Part shown: one piece after another, positions 18,991-26,789 of the stretch
Layout: each line of letters opens with the position of its first letter
Numbering within the stretch: position 1 is the first letter of the stretch
Assembly: GCF_017356015.1 (NCBI RefSeq)
Contig: NZ_JAFIQV010000004.1
Location: forward strand, 124,001 to 188,000
Direction of reading: 5' to 3'
Length of the DNA: 64,000 nucleotides
Origin: Azospirillum sp. SYSU D00513
GTDB lineage: Bacteria; Pseudomonadota; Alphaproteobacteria; Azospirillales; Azospirillaceae
Made by a program: the position numbers and the translations under genes
The notes under the pieces: generated by a model
Told to the model about the DNA's origin: nothing
Databases searched by the model: none
Seen by the model: only the letters and a program-made list of their open reading frames with translations

Positions 18991-19469
18991 TGAGGAAGGA
19001 GTCGCAGCGCATCGTGCATGTCGTCCTGGACGAGAAGACCGTCGTCCGGCGCAAGCCGGAGGTCGAGCACGAGCGCGCCGTGGCGATCTTCGACCTGCTG
19101 GAGGACAACGAGTTCTGCCCCTGCGACTTCGCCGATGACGGGCCCTACCATCTGCACCTGTCCATCGAGGACAACCGGCTCGTCTTCGACATCCGGCGGC
19201 AGGACGGCAGTCCGCTGGACAAGGTGTCGCTGCCGATCACCGGCTTCCGGTCGGTGGTGCGGGATTATTTCCTGATCTGCGAGAGTTACTACAACGCCAT
19301 CCGGCGCGCCTCCCCGTCCCAGATCGAGGCCATCGACATGGGACGGCGCGGCCTGCACAACGAAGGGTCGGAGATGCTGCGGGAACGGCTGGCCGGCAAG
19401 ATCGAAATGGATCTTCAGACCGCGCGCCGGCTGTTCACGCTGCTCTGCGTCCTTCACATCCGCGGCTGA
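18990..19469 (+). CDS. UPF0262 family protein
   Basis: A 159-residue cytosolic protein of unknown function, conserved in alphaproteobacteria directly after hisD. The start ATG overlaps the hisD stop by one base and is preceded by GGAGGA. The sequence has the family's [14 protein letters not shown] opening, the [15 protein letters not shown] strand and the [13 protein letters not shown](M/L)L segment. The length matches the family. Its fixed position between hisD and the low-molecular-weight phosphatase suggests co-expression rather than a role in histidine synthesis. Confidence 0.9.
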   Translation: MRKESQRIVHVVLDEKTVVRRKPEVEHERAVAIFDLLEDNEFCPCDFADDGPYHLHLSIEDNRLVFDIRRQDGSPLDKVSLPITGFRSVVRDYFLICESYYNAIRRASPSQIEAIDMGRRGLHNEGSEMLRERLAGKIEMDLQTARRLFTLLCVLHIRG

Positions 19470-19485
19470 CGGGTCCGGCCGGCGC

Positions 19486-19947
19486 ATGTCCCCGGTGATC
19501 CAGCCGCTCCCCGTGACGAGCGTGCTCTTCGCCTGCACGCACAACATGATCCGCTCGCCCATGGCGGAGTCGATCATGAAGCATTTCCACGGGCGGACGG
19601 TTTATGTGGATTCGGTCGGCGTGCGCGAGGGCGACGAGGTGGACGGCTTCGCCGTCGCGGTGATGGAGGAGATCGGCATCGACCTGACCCGCCACCGCTG
19701 CAAGACCTTCGCCGACCTGGAGGACACCAGCTACGACCTGATCATCTCCCTGTCGCCGGAAGCCCAGCACAGAGCCATCGAGATGACCCGCACCATGGCC
19801 TGCGAGGTCGAGTTCTGGAACACCTTCGACCCGACCATCATCGACGGCAGCCGCGACGTCATGCTGGACGCCTACCGGCAGGTGCGCGACGGGCTGATGA
19901 ACCGCATCAAGGAACGCTTCCCGCTGTCGCGCGGGCCGACGGTGTGA
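19486..19947 (+). CDS. Low molecular weight protein tyrosine phosphatase-like protein
   Basis: A 153-residue protein with the CX5R phosphate-binding loop at the N-terminus: Cys17-THNMI-Arg23 followed by Ser. A late FDPT motif supplies the general-acid aspartate. That combination matches LMW-PTP/ArsC-fold phosphatases. In this gene neighbourhood (UPF0262, maf) the product is usually annotated as arsenate reductase-like or low molecular weight phosphatase. No ars genes are nearby, so arsenate reduction is not favoured. The substrate is unknown. It starts 16 bp after UPF0262 and is probably in the same transcript. Confidence 0.88.
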   Translation: MSPVIQPLPVTSVLFACTHNMIRSPMAESIMKHFHGRTVYVDSVGVREGDEVDGFAVAVMEEIGIDLTRHRCKTFADLEDTSYDLIISLSPEAQHRAIEMTRTMACEVEFWNTFDPTIIDGSRDVMLDAYRQVRDGLMNRIKERFPLSRGPTV

Positions 19948-20063
19948 CGGCGCCGATATGTGACCGCCGTCGCGGGTCGTGTGATTTTAGAGCCCATTAA
20001 GCAAATTTAACCTATGCGTGCTACAAAGCACCTTCGTTCGTTCCGCGGTGCCGGCAGGTGACC

Positions 20064-21206
20064 ATGAAGGGTGTGCAGTCCTCGTCCGTTACCGTGCCCC
20101 TGCGCAAGCCGGAGCCACCGGCGGCGCCGTCCGGCCCCGGCCCCGGCGCCGCTCCGGGCGGGAACGCGGACGCCTCCGCCTTCCGGGATCTCCTCGCCCA
20201 GGCCAGGCCCGTTCCGGTGGGCCGGCTGGAGAACGGTCAGACCGCACCCCCTCCGCCCGCGCGCAAGCCGGAGCCGCCGATGCGGCTCGCCGACGGCACG
20301 CTGGTTCCCCTTCCGGGCCGCAAGCCGGCGGCACCGATGCTGCTCGCGGACGGGAGCGAGGTCCCGCTGCCCGGCCGCAAACCGGAGGCTCCCCCCGCCG
20401 GCTTGCCCTCCACGCCCGCGCTCGCCGCCCTGAAATCCGACGCTTCCGGCCACGCGGAGCGGCTCGTGCTCGCTTCGCAGCGGGTGGCGGGGCTGTCCGG
20501 CCACAGCTACGCGGCGATCCTGGCCCAGGCCTCGCAGGAAAGCGGCCTGAATCCGGCGGCGCGCAACCGCAGCAGTTCGGCGACCGGTGCCTTCCAGTTC
20601 CTGGAACGCACCTGGCTGGACCTGTTCCGCCGCCATGGCGCCGCCTACGGCCATGCCGAGCTGGCCGGCCAGATCCAGAGCCGCAACGGCATCCCCTCGG
20701 TGAAGGATCCGGCGGTGCGCCGCAAGATCCTGGAACTGCGCCAGGACATCGACGTGTCGGCGGGCATGGCCGCGCGGTATCTGGCGGAAGGGCGCGAGCG
20801 GCTGGAGAAGCGGCTGAAGCGGCCGGTGACCGAGACGGAAAGCCGCATCGCCTATGTGATGGGGGCGGGCGGCGCGGCGAAGCTGATCCGCGCCGCCGAG
20901 ACGACGCCGGGTGCCAGCGCGGCCTCGCTCCTGCCGGCGGCGGCCAAGTCGAACCACAACCTGTTCCACGACCGCGCGACCGGCCGGGCCTTGAGCGCCG
21001 CGGAGACGGTTGCCCGGCTGACCCGCCGGATGGACCAGGACCAGAAGGACATGTTCGCCGCCATCGGCCAGGCGATGCAGCCGAAGCAGACGCTCGACGG
21101 CGCGCCGTCGCCGTTCAGCGCCTTCCGCGCGGCCGCACTCGGCGACCGCCTGAATGGGGTTCCGGATGGGATCCTGGACGGGGATGGGGGCGTTACGGCG
21201 AACTGA
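20064..21206 (+). CDS. Lytic transglycosylase-like (SLT) protein with Pro-rich N-terminal repeats
   Basis: The product is 380 residues from the ATG at 20064 (AGGTG just upstream; a GTG two codons earlier is possible). Residues 1-115 are Pro-rich and contain two near-identical units of about 22 residues, each with RKP, PM, LADG and VPLPGRKP. A goose-lysozyme/SLT-like domain starts near 130. QESGLNP holds the predicted catalytic Glu, and ATGAFQFLERTW matches the usual GAFQF motif. No signal peptide is visible, so export may depend on another route, such as flagellar or specialised secretion. It occupies the place where infA sits in related genomes. Confidence 0.78.
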   Translation: MKGVQSSSVTVPLRKPEPPAAPSGPGPGAAPGGNADASAFRDLLAQARPVPVGRLENGQTAPPPPARKPEPPMRLADGTLVPLPGRKPAAPMLLADGSEVPLPGRKPEAPPAGLPSTPALAALKSDASGHAERLVLASQRVAGLSGHSYAAILAQASQESGLNPAARNRSSSATGAFQFLERTWLDLFRRHGAAYGHAELAGQIQSRNGIPSVKDPAVRRKILELRQDIDVSAGMAARYLAEGRERLEKRLKRPVTETESRIAYVMGAGGAAKLIRAAETTPGASAASLLPAAAKSNHNLFHDRATGRALSAAETVARLTRRMDQDQKDMFAAIGQAMQPKQTLDGAPSPFSAFRAAALGDRLNGVPDGILDGDGGVTAN

Positions 21207-21344
21207 GCCGCGCAGGCGGAGCCGGTTAGGCCCGGAGCCCGTTAGGCCCTTGACCGCGGGGGCGGGGATGGTCAGGTTTCGCCGCGCATGCGCCGTGCGG
21301 CGCATCGCGATCATCACCGGCATCCTTGAGAGACCAGACCGCTC

Positions 21345-21950
21345 ATGAACAGTCCCGTGGCGCCTCGCCTCGTGCTGGCGTCGGCTTCGCCGCGCCGGCT
21401 CGACCTCCTGCGGCAGATCGGCATCGTGCCGGACGCCGTCGATCCCGCCGACATCGACGAGACGCCCCGCCCCGCCGAACTGCCGAACCTGCACGCGTTG
21501 CGTTTGGCGGGGGAGAAGGCCGCCGCCGTCGCGGCGCGGCAGGATGGTGCCTTGGTGCTGGCCGCCGACACGGTGGTCGCCTGCGGCCGGCGCATCCTGC
21601 CCAAGGCGGAGACGGAGGCGCAGGCACGCGAGTGCCTGGAGCTGCTGTCGGGCCGCCGCCACCGCGTGTTCGGCGGCATGGTGCTGCTGGTCCCGGGCGC
21701 GGCCGGAGAGGCGCCGCGCCGGCTGGAGCGCACCGTGCGCACCGACGTCACCTTCAAGGTGCTGGCGAGGGCGGAGATCGACTCCTACATCGCGTCCGGC
21801 GAATGGCAGGGCAAGGCCGGCGGCTACGCCATCCAGGGGCGGGCGGCCGGGCTGATCCGCTACATCGGCGGCTCCTACAGCAACGTCGTCGGGCTGCCGC
21901 TGTTCGAGCTGTCCGCGCTGCTGCGCGGCGCCGGCTATCCCCTGCCATGA
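21345..21950 (+). CDS. maf: Maf family nucleotide pyrophosphatase
   Basis: A 201-residue house-cleaning enzyme that hydrolyses non-canonical or pyrimidine nucleoside triphosphates (dTTP/UTP) to monophosphates. The SASPRR signature is at residues 13-18, the general-base region LAADTVV around 74, and the SGEWQGKAGGYAIQG motif near 160. The stop codon overlaps the start of rng by four bases (ATGA), indicating translational coupling. Together with rng and yacG it forms a compact operon that recurs in alphaproteobacteria. Confidence 0.95.
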   Translation: MNSPVAPRLVLASASPRRLDLLRQIGIVPDAVDPADIDETPRPAELPNLHALRLAGEKAAAVAARQDGALVLAADTVVACGRRILPKAETEAQARECLELLSGRRHRVFGGMVLLVPGAAGEAPRRLERTVRTDVTFKVLARAEIDSYIASGEWQGKAGGYAIQGRAAGLIRYIGGSYSNVVGLPLFELSALLRGAGYPLP

Positions 21951-23194
21951 AGACCCCTGCCATGGGCACGGCGTCCCGGCCGGGCCGGGCCGGTGCCGAT
22001 ACGGAAATCCTGGTCGACCGGGACGGCCCCTTCACCCGCGCCGCCGTGCTGACCGGCGGGCGGCTGACCGACCTGTACATCGACAACGCCGGCCGGCCGT
22101 CGCTGCTCGGCTCGGTCTTCCTGGGCCGGGTGGAGCGCATCGCCACGGGGCTGGACGGCGCCTTCATCGATCTGGGCACCGGCAAGTCCGGCCTGCTGAT
22201 CGCCGGCGACGCGCGCGGGCCGAAGGGCCGGGTGGAGCGGATCGGCACCGTGCTGCGCACGGGCCAGAGCGTGATCGTGCAGGTCAAGGCCGACGCGGTG
22301 GGGGCCAAGGGACCGTCCCTCACCATGGACGTGACCCTGCCCGGGCGCGTCTTGGTCCACGCGCCCCTGGGCCACAACGTCGCCGTGTCCAAGCGGCTGG
22401 GCAGCGGCCCGGCGCGGGCGGAGTTGGCGCGGCGCGTCCAGGCGGTCACGGTCGGGCAGGGCTGGATCGTGCGGGCGGGCGCCGCCGACGCGTCCGACGA
22501 TCAACTCGCGGCGGAAGCCGACGCACTGCGGATGACCTGGCGGAAGCTGCACGCCCTTTCCGAGTCCGCCCCAGCGCCCGCGCTGCTGCTGGCCGGTCCC
22601 GACGCCACGCGCCGCGCACTGATCGAACATGGCGCCGCGAACCCGGCCCGCATCCTCGTGGACGGCAAGGAGCTGCTCCGCGACCTGGAGGGCTGGTGCG
22701 GGGAGAACGCGCCGGACCTCGCCGGCCGCTTGGTCCTGCACGACGGGCCGCCGCGCCTGTTCGACCTGCGCGACCTCGACGCGGAGATCGACCGTCTGCT
22801 GGGCACGCGCGTGCCGCTGTCCGCCGGCGGCTCCCTGGTGATCGAGCGCACCGAGGCGCTGACCGTGGTGGACGTCAACGCGGGCGAGCGCGGAAACCCA
22901 TTGGACGCCAACCTGGAAGCGGCACCCGAGATCGCCCGCCAGCTCCGCCTGCGCAACGTCGGCGGCATCGTCGTGGTGGATTTCGTGAACATGCGCGCGC
23001 GGGGCGAATCCGAACGCGTGCTGATGGCCCTGTCGGCGGCGGTGGAGAATGACCCCGCCCAGACCCAAGTATACGGGATGTCCAAGCTGGGGCTCGTCGA
23101 GATGACGCGCGCCCGGCGCGGCACGGCGCTGGCCGACCTGCTGGCGCCGGCCGCCGAAGCACCCGAAGCCCACGACGCGAAAATCACGCCATGA
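21947..23194 (+). CDS. rng: Ribonuclease E/G family protein
   Basis: The product is 415 residues from the ATG at 21947, which overlaps the end of maf. It has an S1-like RNA-binding portion near residues 40-120 (GSVFLGRVERIATGLDGAFID) and the RNase E/G catalytic domain. The domain carries the Mg-binding aspartates in VVDVNAGE and in GIVVVDFVNMR, plus the Y-G-M-S-K-L-G-L-V-E-M-T-R segment. It lacks the long disordered C-terminal scaffold of RNase E and its zinc-link CxxC, so it is of the short RNase G type, involved in rRNA and mRNA processing. The next gene, yacG, again overlaps by ATGA. Confidence 0.92.
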   Translation: MKTPAMGTASRPGRAGADTEILVDRDGPFTRAAVLTGGRLTDLYIDNAGRPSLLGSVFLGRVERIATGLDGAFIDLGTGKSGLLIAGDARGPKGRVERIGTVLRTGQSVIVQVKADAVGAKGPSLTMDVTLPGRVLVHAPLGHNVAVSKRLGSGPARAELARRVQAVTVGQGWIVRAGAADASDDQLAAEADALRMTWRKLHALSESAPAPALLLAGPDATRRALIEHGAANPARILVDGKELLRDLEGWCGENAPDLAGRLVLHDGPPRLFDLRDLDAEIDRLLGTRVPLSAGGSLVIERTEALTVVDVNAGERGNPLDANLEAAPEIARQLRLRNVGGIVVVDFVNMRARGESERVLMALSAAVENDPAQTQVYGMSKLGLVEMTRARRGTALADLLAPAAEAPEAHDAKITP

Positions 23195-23388
23195 CCGAAA
23201 CGACCAAGCACACCCACCCGGCAGGCGCCCGCTGCCCGATCTGCAGCCGCCCCGCCAGCCCCGACCTGCGCCCCTTCTGCTCCAAGCGTTGCGCCGACGT
23301 GGACCTGTCGCGCTGGCTGGGCGAGGTCTACCGTGTCGAGACACCGGAGCCCGCCCCCGGCATCGCGCGCCCGGACGAGGAGGATTGA
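23191..23388 (+). CDS. yacG: YacG zinc-finger protein (DNA gyrase inhibitor family)
   Basis: Sixty-five residues with the YacG four-cysteine zinc site: CPIC near residue 15, then CSKRC near 30, followed by VDLSRWLGEVYRV. Escherichia coli YacG binds GyrB and inhibits gyrase. The same role is inferred here from family membership. The start overlaps the rng stop by four bases. A nested hairpin after the stop and a separate promoter for tRNA-Phe mark the end of the operon. Confidence 0.93.
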   Translation: MTETTKHTHPAGARCPICSRPASPDLRPFCSKRCADVDLSRWLGEVYRVETPEPAPGIARPDEED

Positions 23389-23415
23389 CGGGAAGAGCGG
23401 GCTCCGCGCGAGCCG

Positions 23416-23463
23416 TTCCGCCGCCGGAACAGAGCCCGGAATCCGGGCTTTCCGACGGCGGAA
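23416..23463 (+). terminator. Nested hairpin after yacG
   Basis: The outer stem TTCCGCCG/CGGCGGAA encloses an inner stem AGCCCGG/CCGGGCT. There is no T run, so it may be a transcript-stabilising or weakly terminating structure. Confidence 0.4.
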
Positions 23464-23503
23464 AAATTCTGACGGGGCTGACACAAAAAATGCGTTTTCA
23501 GGC

Positions 23504-23532
23504 TGGACAGCCCCCCGGCTTTTGCCTATAAG
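23504..23532 (+). promoter_or_regulatory. Sigma-70-type promoter of tRNA-Phe
   Basis: TGGACA (23504-23509) and TATAAG (23527-23532) are separated by exactly 17 bp. Transcription would start near 23539, about 49 bases ahead of the tRNA. Confidence 0.65.
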
Positions 23533-23587
23533 CACGCCCACACCGCGCTGCACCGGGCGAACCGCCCACCTCCTCCGCAGCGCCGGC

Positions 23588-23663
23588 GCCCAGGTAGCTC
23601 AGTTGGTAGAGCAGGGGACTGAAAATCCCCGTGTCGGCGGTTCGACTCCGTCCCTGGGCACCA
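23588..23663 (+). tRNA. tRNA-Phe (GAA)
   Basis: A 76-nt cloverleaf. The acceptor GCCCAGG pairs with CCTGGGC, and the D arm (GCTC/GAGC), anticodon stem (GGGGA/TCCCC) and T arm with GGTTCGACTCC are all present. The anticodon loop CTGAAAA gives GAA, phenylalanine. The 3' ACCA is encoded. A CTTTTT run directly after the gene may end the transcript. Confidence 0.98.
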
Positions 23664-24064
23664 TTCTCCCTTTTTAAAAATGTTTAGAGCGTAGTGCGCG
23701 CAGGTCCCTAGGGATCGCGAAGCGCAGTTTCCCGCCTCCTCTTCGATTGCCGGCTTGGCTGCCTTCTGGAGTTTCTTTGGGCTTCAGCCCGCGTGTGCGG
23801 GCCGCGCCCAGCCAAATGGCATGTGAAATCAGCAATTCTTCAAATCGCGTGGTTCATGCCAGCGGGGGCGGCAAGCTGCTGGCGTCGGCGCGGTGCGTTC
23901 TTGTTCGTTGTGGCCAGTAATCTCTGAGCCCGTTGGGCGGTGAGCGGCGAAGGCCGGACATTTTTAGTATGAATACCCCAATATGTTATTCGGTAGGGCA
24001 CAAAAATACTGTATTTGTTGTTCCAGTCCGTGCTGGACCACCGACCACAGAGGTGCCTGTTCCC
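23664..24064. other. Gene-free interval between tRNA-Phe and the receiver gene
   Basis: About 400 bp. The part from 23960 to 24020 is clearly AT-richer than its surroundings and probably holds the promoter for the response regulator gene. No consensus elements can be assigned with confidence. The receiver frame is open further upstream (ATG at 23969), but that stretch does not look coding. No attachment-site duplication of the tRNA end is seen. Confidence 0.45.
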
Positions 24065-24451
24065 ATGCCGCCGGAAATCCTGATCGTCGAGGATGACGCC
24101 GCGGTCCGCCGGACCTTGCGCGCCGTGCTGACGCGGCTCGGCTATGGCGTGCTGGCGCTGGACGACGGTGCGTTCGCGGCGCTAGAGGAACTGCCGGCGG
24201 GGATCCGGCTGGCGCTGGTCGATCTCTTTATGCCGCGCATCAGCGGGGCGGCGGCGATTGCCCGGATTCGGCGGGAGGCCGGCGGCGTGCGAGTCATCGC
24301 CATGTCCGGCGGCTCGCGCGTCACGGGAGGCGCGCCGGACACGCCGGAGGAGCCCGGCCCCGACCTGTTCCTTCAAAAGCCCTTCGAGATCGAAGAACTG
24401 CGTGCGGCCCTGGCCTCGCTCGGGATAGAACCGTCAAAGCTTGGCCGTTAG
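24065..24451 (+). CDS. Single-domain response regulator (receiver)
   Basis: A 128-residue CheY-like receiver with no output domain. The acidic pocket is VEDD (8-11), the phospho-acceptor is Asp53 in LVDLFMP, Ser81 stands at the switch position, and Lys105 in LQKPF completes the site. The start at 24065 gives the usual PEILIVEDD opening; an upstream ATG at 23969 would add an unconserved tail. A multi-PAS histidine kinase starts 30 bp downstream on the same strand, so the two form a two-component pair that signals by protein-protein contact or phosphorelay. Confidence 0.85.
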   Translation: MPPEILIVEDDAAVRRTLRAVLTRLGYGVLALDDGAFAALEELPAGIRLALVDLFMPRISGAAAIARIRREAGGVRVIAMSGGSRVTGGAPDTPEEPGPDLFLQKPFEIEELRAALASLGIEPSKLGR

Positions 24452-24481
24452 GCCGTCCATACCCTCCCGCCGGCATGGCCC

Positions 24482-26779
24482 ATGACCGACCCCGCCTTCT
24501 TCCGGACCCTCGTCGAGCAGCACCACGGGATCGTCTGCACGGTCGATGCCGAGGGCCGCTGGACCTACCTGAATCCGGCCTGGGAACGCATCACGGGTTA
24601 CGCCCGGCAAGACAGCCTCGGCCGTCCCTTCTTCGATTTCGTGCTGGAGGAGGATCGGGATGCCTGCCGTCTCCATCTGCATGGGCTGATGCAGGGGGTG
24701 AAGGCGACGAGCCGCCATGAAACGCGGTACCGGGCACGGGACGGGCGGATTCTCTGGTTCCAGGTCCACGCGGACCGCCTGTGCGACGAAGTCGGAACGC
24801 CTGTCGGCGCCTACGGAACCATGACCGACGTCAGCGAGCGCGTGGCGGCGGAGCAGAACCTGCGCCGCAAGTCCGAGCTTCTGGAACTGGCGCTGGAAAG
24901 CACCTCGGACGCACTCTGGGACTGGAGCGCCGACACCGGCGAGCTATGGCTGTCGCCGCGCTGGAAGGAGCAGCTCGGCTACGGGGACGGCGAACTGCCG
25001 AACCTGCTGGGCGCCTGCATGGATCTTGTGCTCGAGGAGGACCGGACCCTGGTCCACGACCGCTTCCAGGCCGCCCTGGCCGGGGCGTCGCCGGGGTTCG
25101 AGGTCACCGTCCGCATGCGGCACAGGGACGGTTCGATCCGTCACATGCGGGTCCGCGCCCGGGTTCTGGACGACGGCGCGGGGAGGGCGCGCCGGGTCGT
25201 CGGCGTCACGGAAGACGTCTCGGAGCAATGGCGCCGCCAGGAAGCCTTGTCGGAGCAGGCGCGCGACCTGCACCGGGCGCACCGGATCGCCCGGATCGGC
25301 TGGTGGCGGCTGCGCGCGGGCATGAGCGAGCTGGAATGGTCGCCCGAGAGTTTCGCCATCGCCGGCGCCGACCCCGGGAGCTTCCGGCCGACCATCGGCT
25401 GGGTGCTCGACCGGGTCCATCCCGAGGACCGCCCGCTGCTCGTCACGGCGCTGGAAAGGCTCGCCGCGGACGGCAGGCCGCAGGCGGTCGAGTACCGTTT
25501 CCGGGACAAGGCCGGCCGGGATCTGGTGATCTGGAGCAACGCCCAGTGCGAGCGCAACGCGCGCGGCGAGGTGATCGCCTTCTTCGGGGTGAGCCAGGAC
25601 ATCACCGAGCGCCGGGAGGTGGAGCAAAGCCTCCGGCGGAAGCGCCGCTTCATCGAGCTTCTTCTGAAGGACGCGGCGCGCGGCATTTCGGCCTTCGACG
25701 CGCAGGGGCGCTACACCCTGTGGAACCCGGCCATGCAGGCCATCACCGGCCTGCCCGCGGGCGAGGCCATCGGCCGCACCCCGGCCGAGCTGTTCCCGGA
25801 CATCGCGGACCACCGGGTTGAGGAGGCGCGCCGCCGCACCTTGGCGGGCGAGGCCGTCAGCCTGCGCGAACAGCCCTATGAAATGCCGAGGACCGGGCGG
25901 AAGGGCTTCTTCGACGCCCATTACACCCCGATTCTCGAGGCGGACGGGAGGGTCGGTGGTGGCCTTGCCATCATGATCGATGTGACCGACCGGGTGGAAG
26001 CCGAACGCCGGCGCCGCGAGCTGGAGGCGCAGCTCGCCCAACGGCACCGGCTGGAGGCGCTGGGGACGCTGGCCGGCGGCGTGGCGCACGAGGTCAACAA
26101 CCGCTTGCAGCCGATCCTCGCGCTCAGCGAGCTGCTGCTGATGAACGCCACGCCGGACACGCGCGAGGATCTCGACGACATACGCCGCTCCGCGCTGGCC
26201 GCGCGCGACATCGTGCGGCAGGTGCTGGCCTTCAGCGGTGGCCGGCGCCCGGGCTGGAGCGGGTCAGGCTTGAGCGGGCCGGGCCAGAACCTCTCCGCTC
26301 CGGCCGGCGCGAATCTCCCCGCCCTGGACCTGTCGGATCTCGTGCGCAAGGTCCTCACCCTGCTCCGTCCGACCCTGCCGCCCTTGGTGCGGCTGGCAAG
26401 CCGTCTGGAGCCCGTGCCTCCGCTCGCGGGCGATCCCCTCCAGCTCGAGCAGATGGTCATCAACCTGATCACCAACGCGCTCCACGCGCTGGAGGGGATG
26501 CCCGACGGCCGGGTGGAGGTGGAGGTCCGGGCTGACGGGGGCGGGGTGGACCTCGTCGTGTCGGACAACGGCTGCGGCATGGAGGAGGGAGTCCTGGAGC
26601 GCGTCTTCGACCCCTTCTTCACGACCAAGGACGTCGGCAAGGGCACCGGGCTCGGCCTGTCGGTGGTGCGGACCATCGTCCAGCTGCACGGCGGCACCAT
26701 CGGATTCGACACGGCGCCGAACCGGGGATGCCGCGCCCATGTGCGCTTCCCGCTGGCCGCGCCGGGTGCGGGGAGCTGA
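24482..26779 (+). CDS. Four-PAS sensor histidine kinase
   Basis: A 765-residue soluble kinase with no transmembrane segments. PAS/PAC domains lie at about 8-125, 130-250, 265-375 and 385-505 and are recognisable by repeated WNPA and ITGY-like cores and DVSERVAAEQ or DITERREVEQ connectors. The HisKA helix places the phosphoacceptor at His536 in GGVAHEVNN. The ATPase domain has the N box NLITNALHAL, G1 DNGCGM, F box FDPFFTTK and G2 GKGTGLGLS. The H-E-V-N-N type and the lack of a receiver are typical of Azospirillum and rhizobial redox/energy sensors. Partner: the receiver encoded just upstream. The ligand is unknown. Its stop is 10 bp from that of the convergent HWE-type kinase gene. Confidence 0.92.
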   Translation: MTDPAFFRTLVEQHHGIVCTVDAEGRWTYLNPAWERITGYARQDSLGRPFFDFVLEEDRDACRLHLHGLMQGVKATSRHETRYRARDGRILWFQVHADRLCDEVGTPVGAYGTMTDVSERVAAEQNLRRKSELLELALESTSDALWDWSADTGELWLSPRWKEQLGYGDGELPNLLGACMDLVLEEDRTLVHDRFQAALAGASPGFEVTVRMRHRDGSIRHMRVRARVLDDGAGRARRVVGVTEDVSEQWRRQEALSEQARDLHRAHRIARIGWWRLRAGMSELEWSPESFAIAGADPGSFRPTIGWVLDRVHPEDRPLLVTALERLAADGRPQAVEYRFRDKAGRDLVIWSNAQCERNARGEVIAFFGVSQDITERREVEQSLRRKRRFIELLLKDAARGISAFDAQGRYTLWNPAMQAITGLPAGEAIGRTPAELFPDIADHRVEEARRRTLAGEAVSLREQPYEMPRTGRKGFFDAHYTPILEADGRVGGGLAIMIDVTDRVEAERRRRELEAQLAQRHRLEALGTLAGGVAHEVNNRLQPILALSELLLMNATPDTREDLDDIRRSALAARDIVRQVLAFSGGRRPGWSGSGLSGPGQNLSAPAGANLPALDLSDLVRKVLTLLRPTLPPLVRLASRLEPVPPLAGDPLQLEQMVINLITNALHALEGMPDGRVEVEVRADGGGVDLVVSDNGCGMEEGVLERVFDPFFTTKDVGKGTGLGLSVVRTIVQLHGGTIGFDTAPNRGCRAHVRFPLAAPGAGS

Positions 26780-26789
26780 GAGCCGGCGC

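Noticed and set aside
23588-23663. tRNA-Phe as an integration site of a genomic island
   Set aside because: No integrase gene and no repeat of the tRNA 3' end is found downstream in the window.
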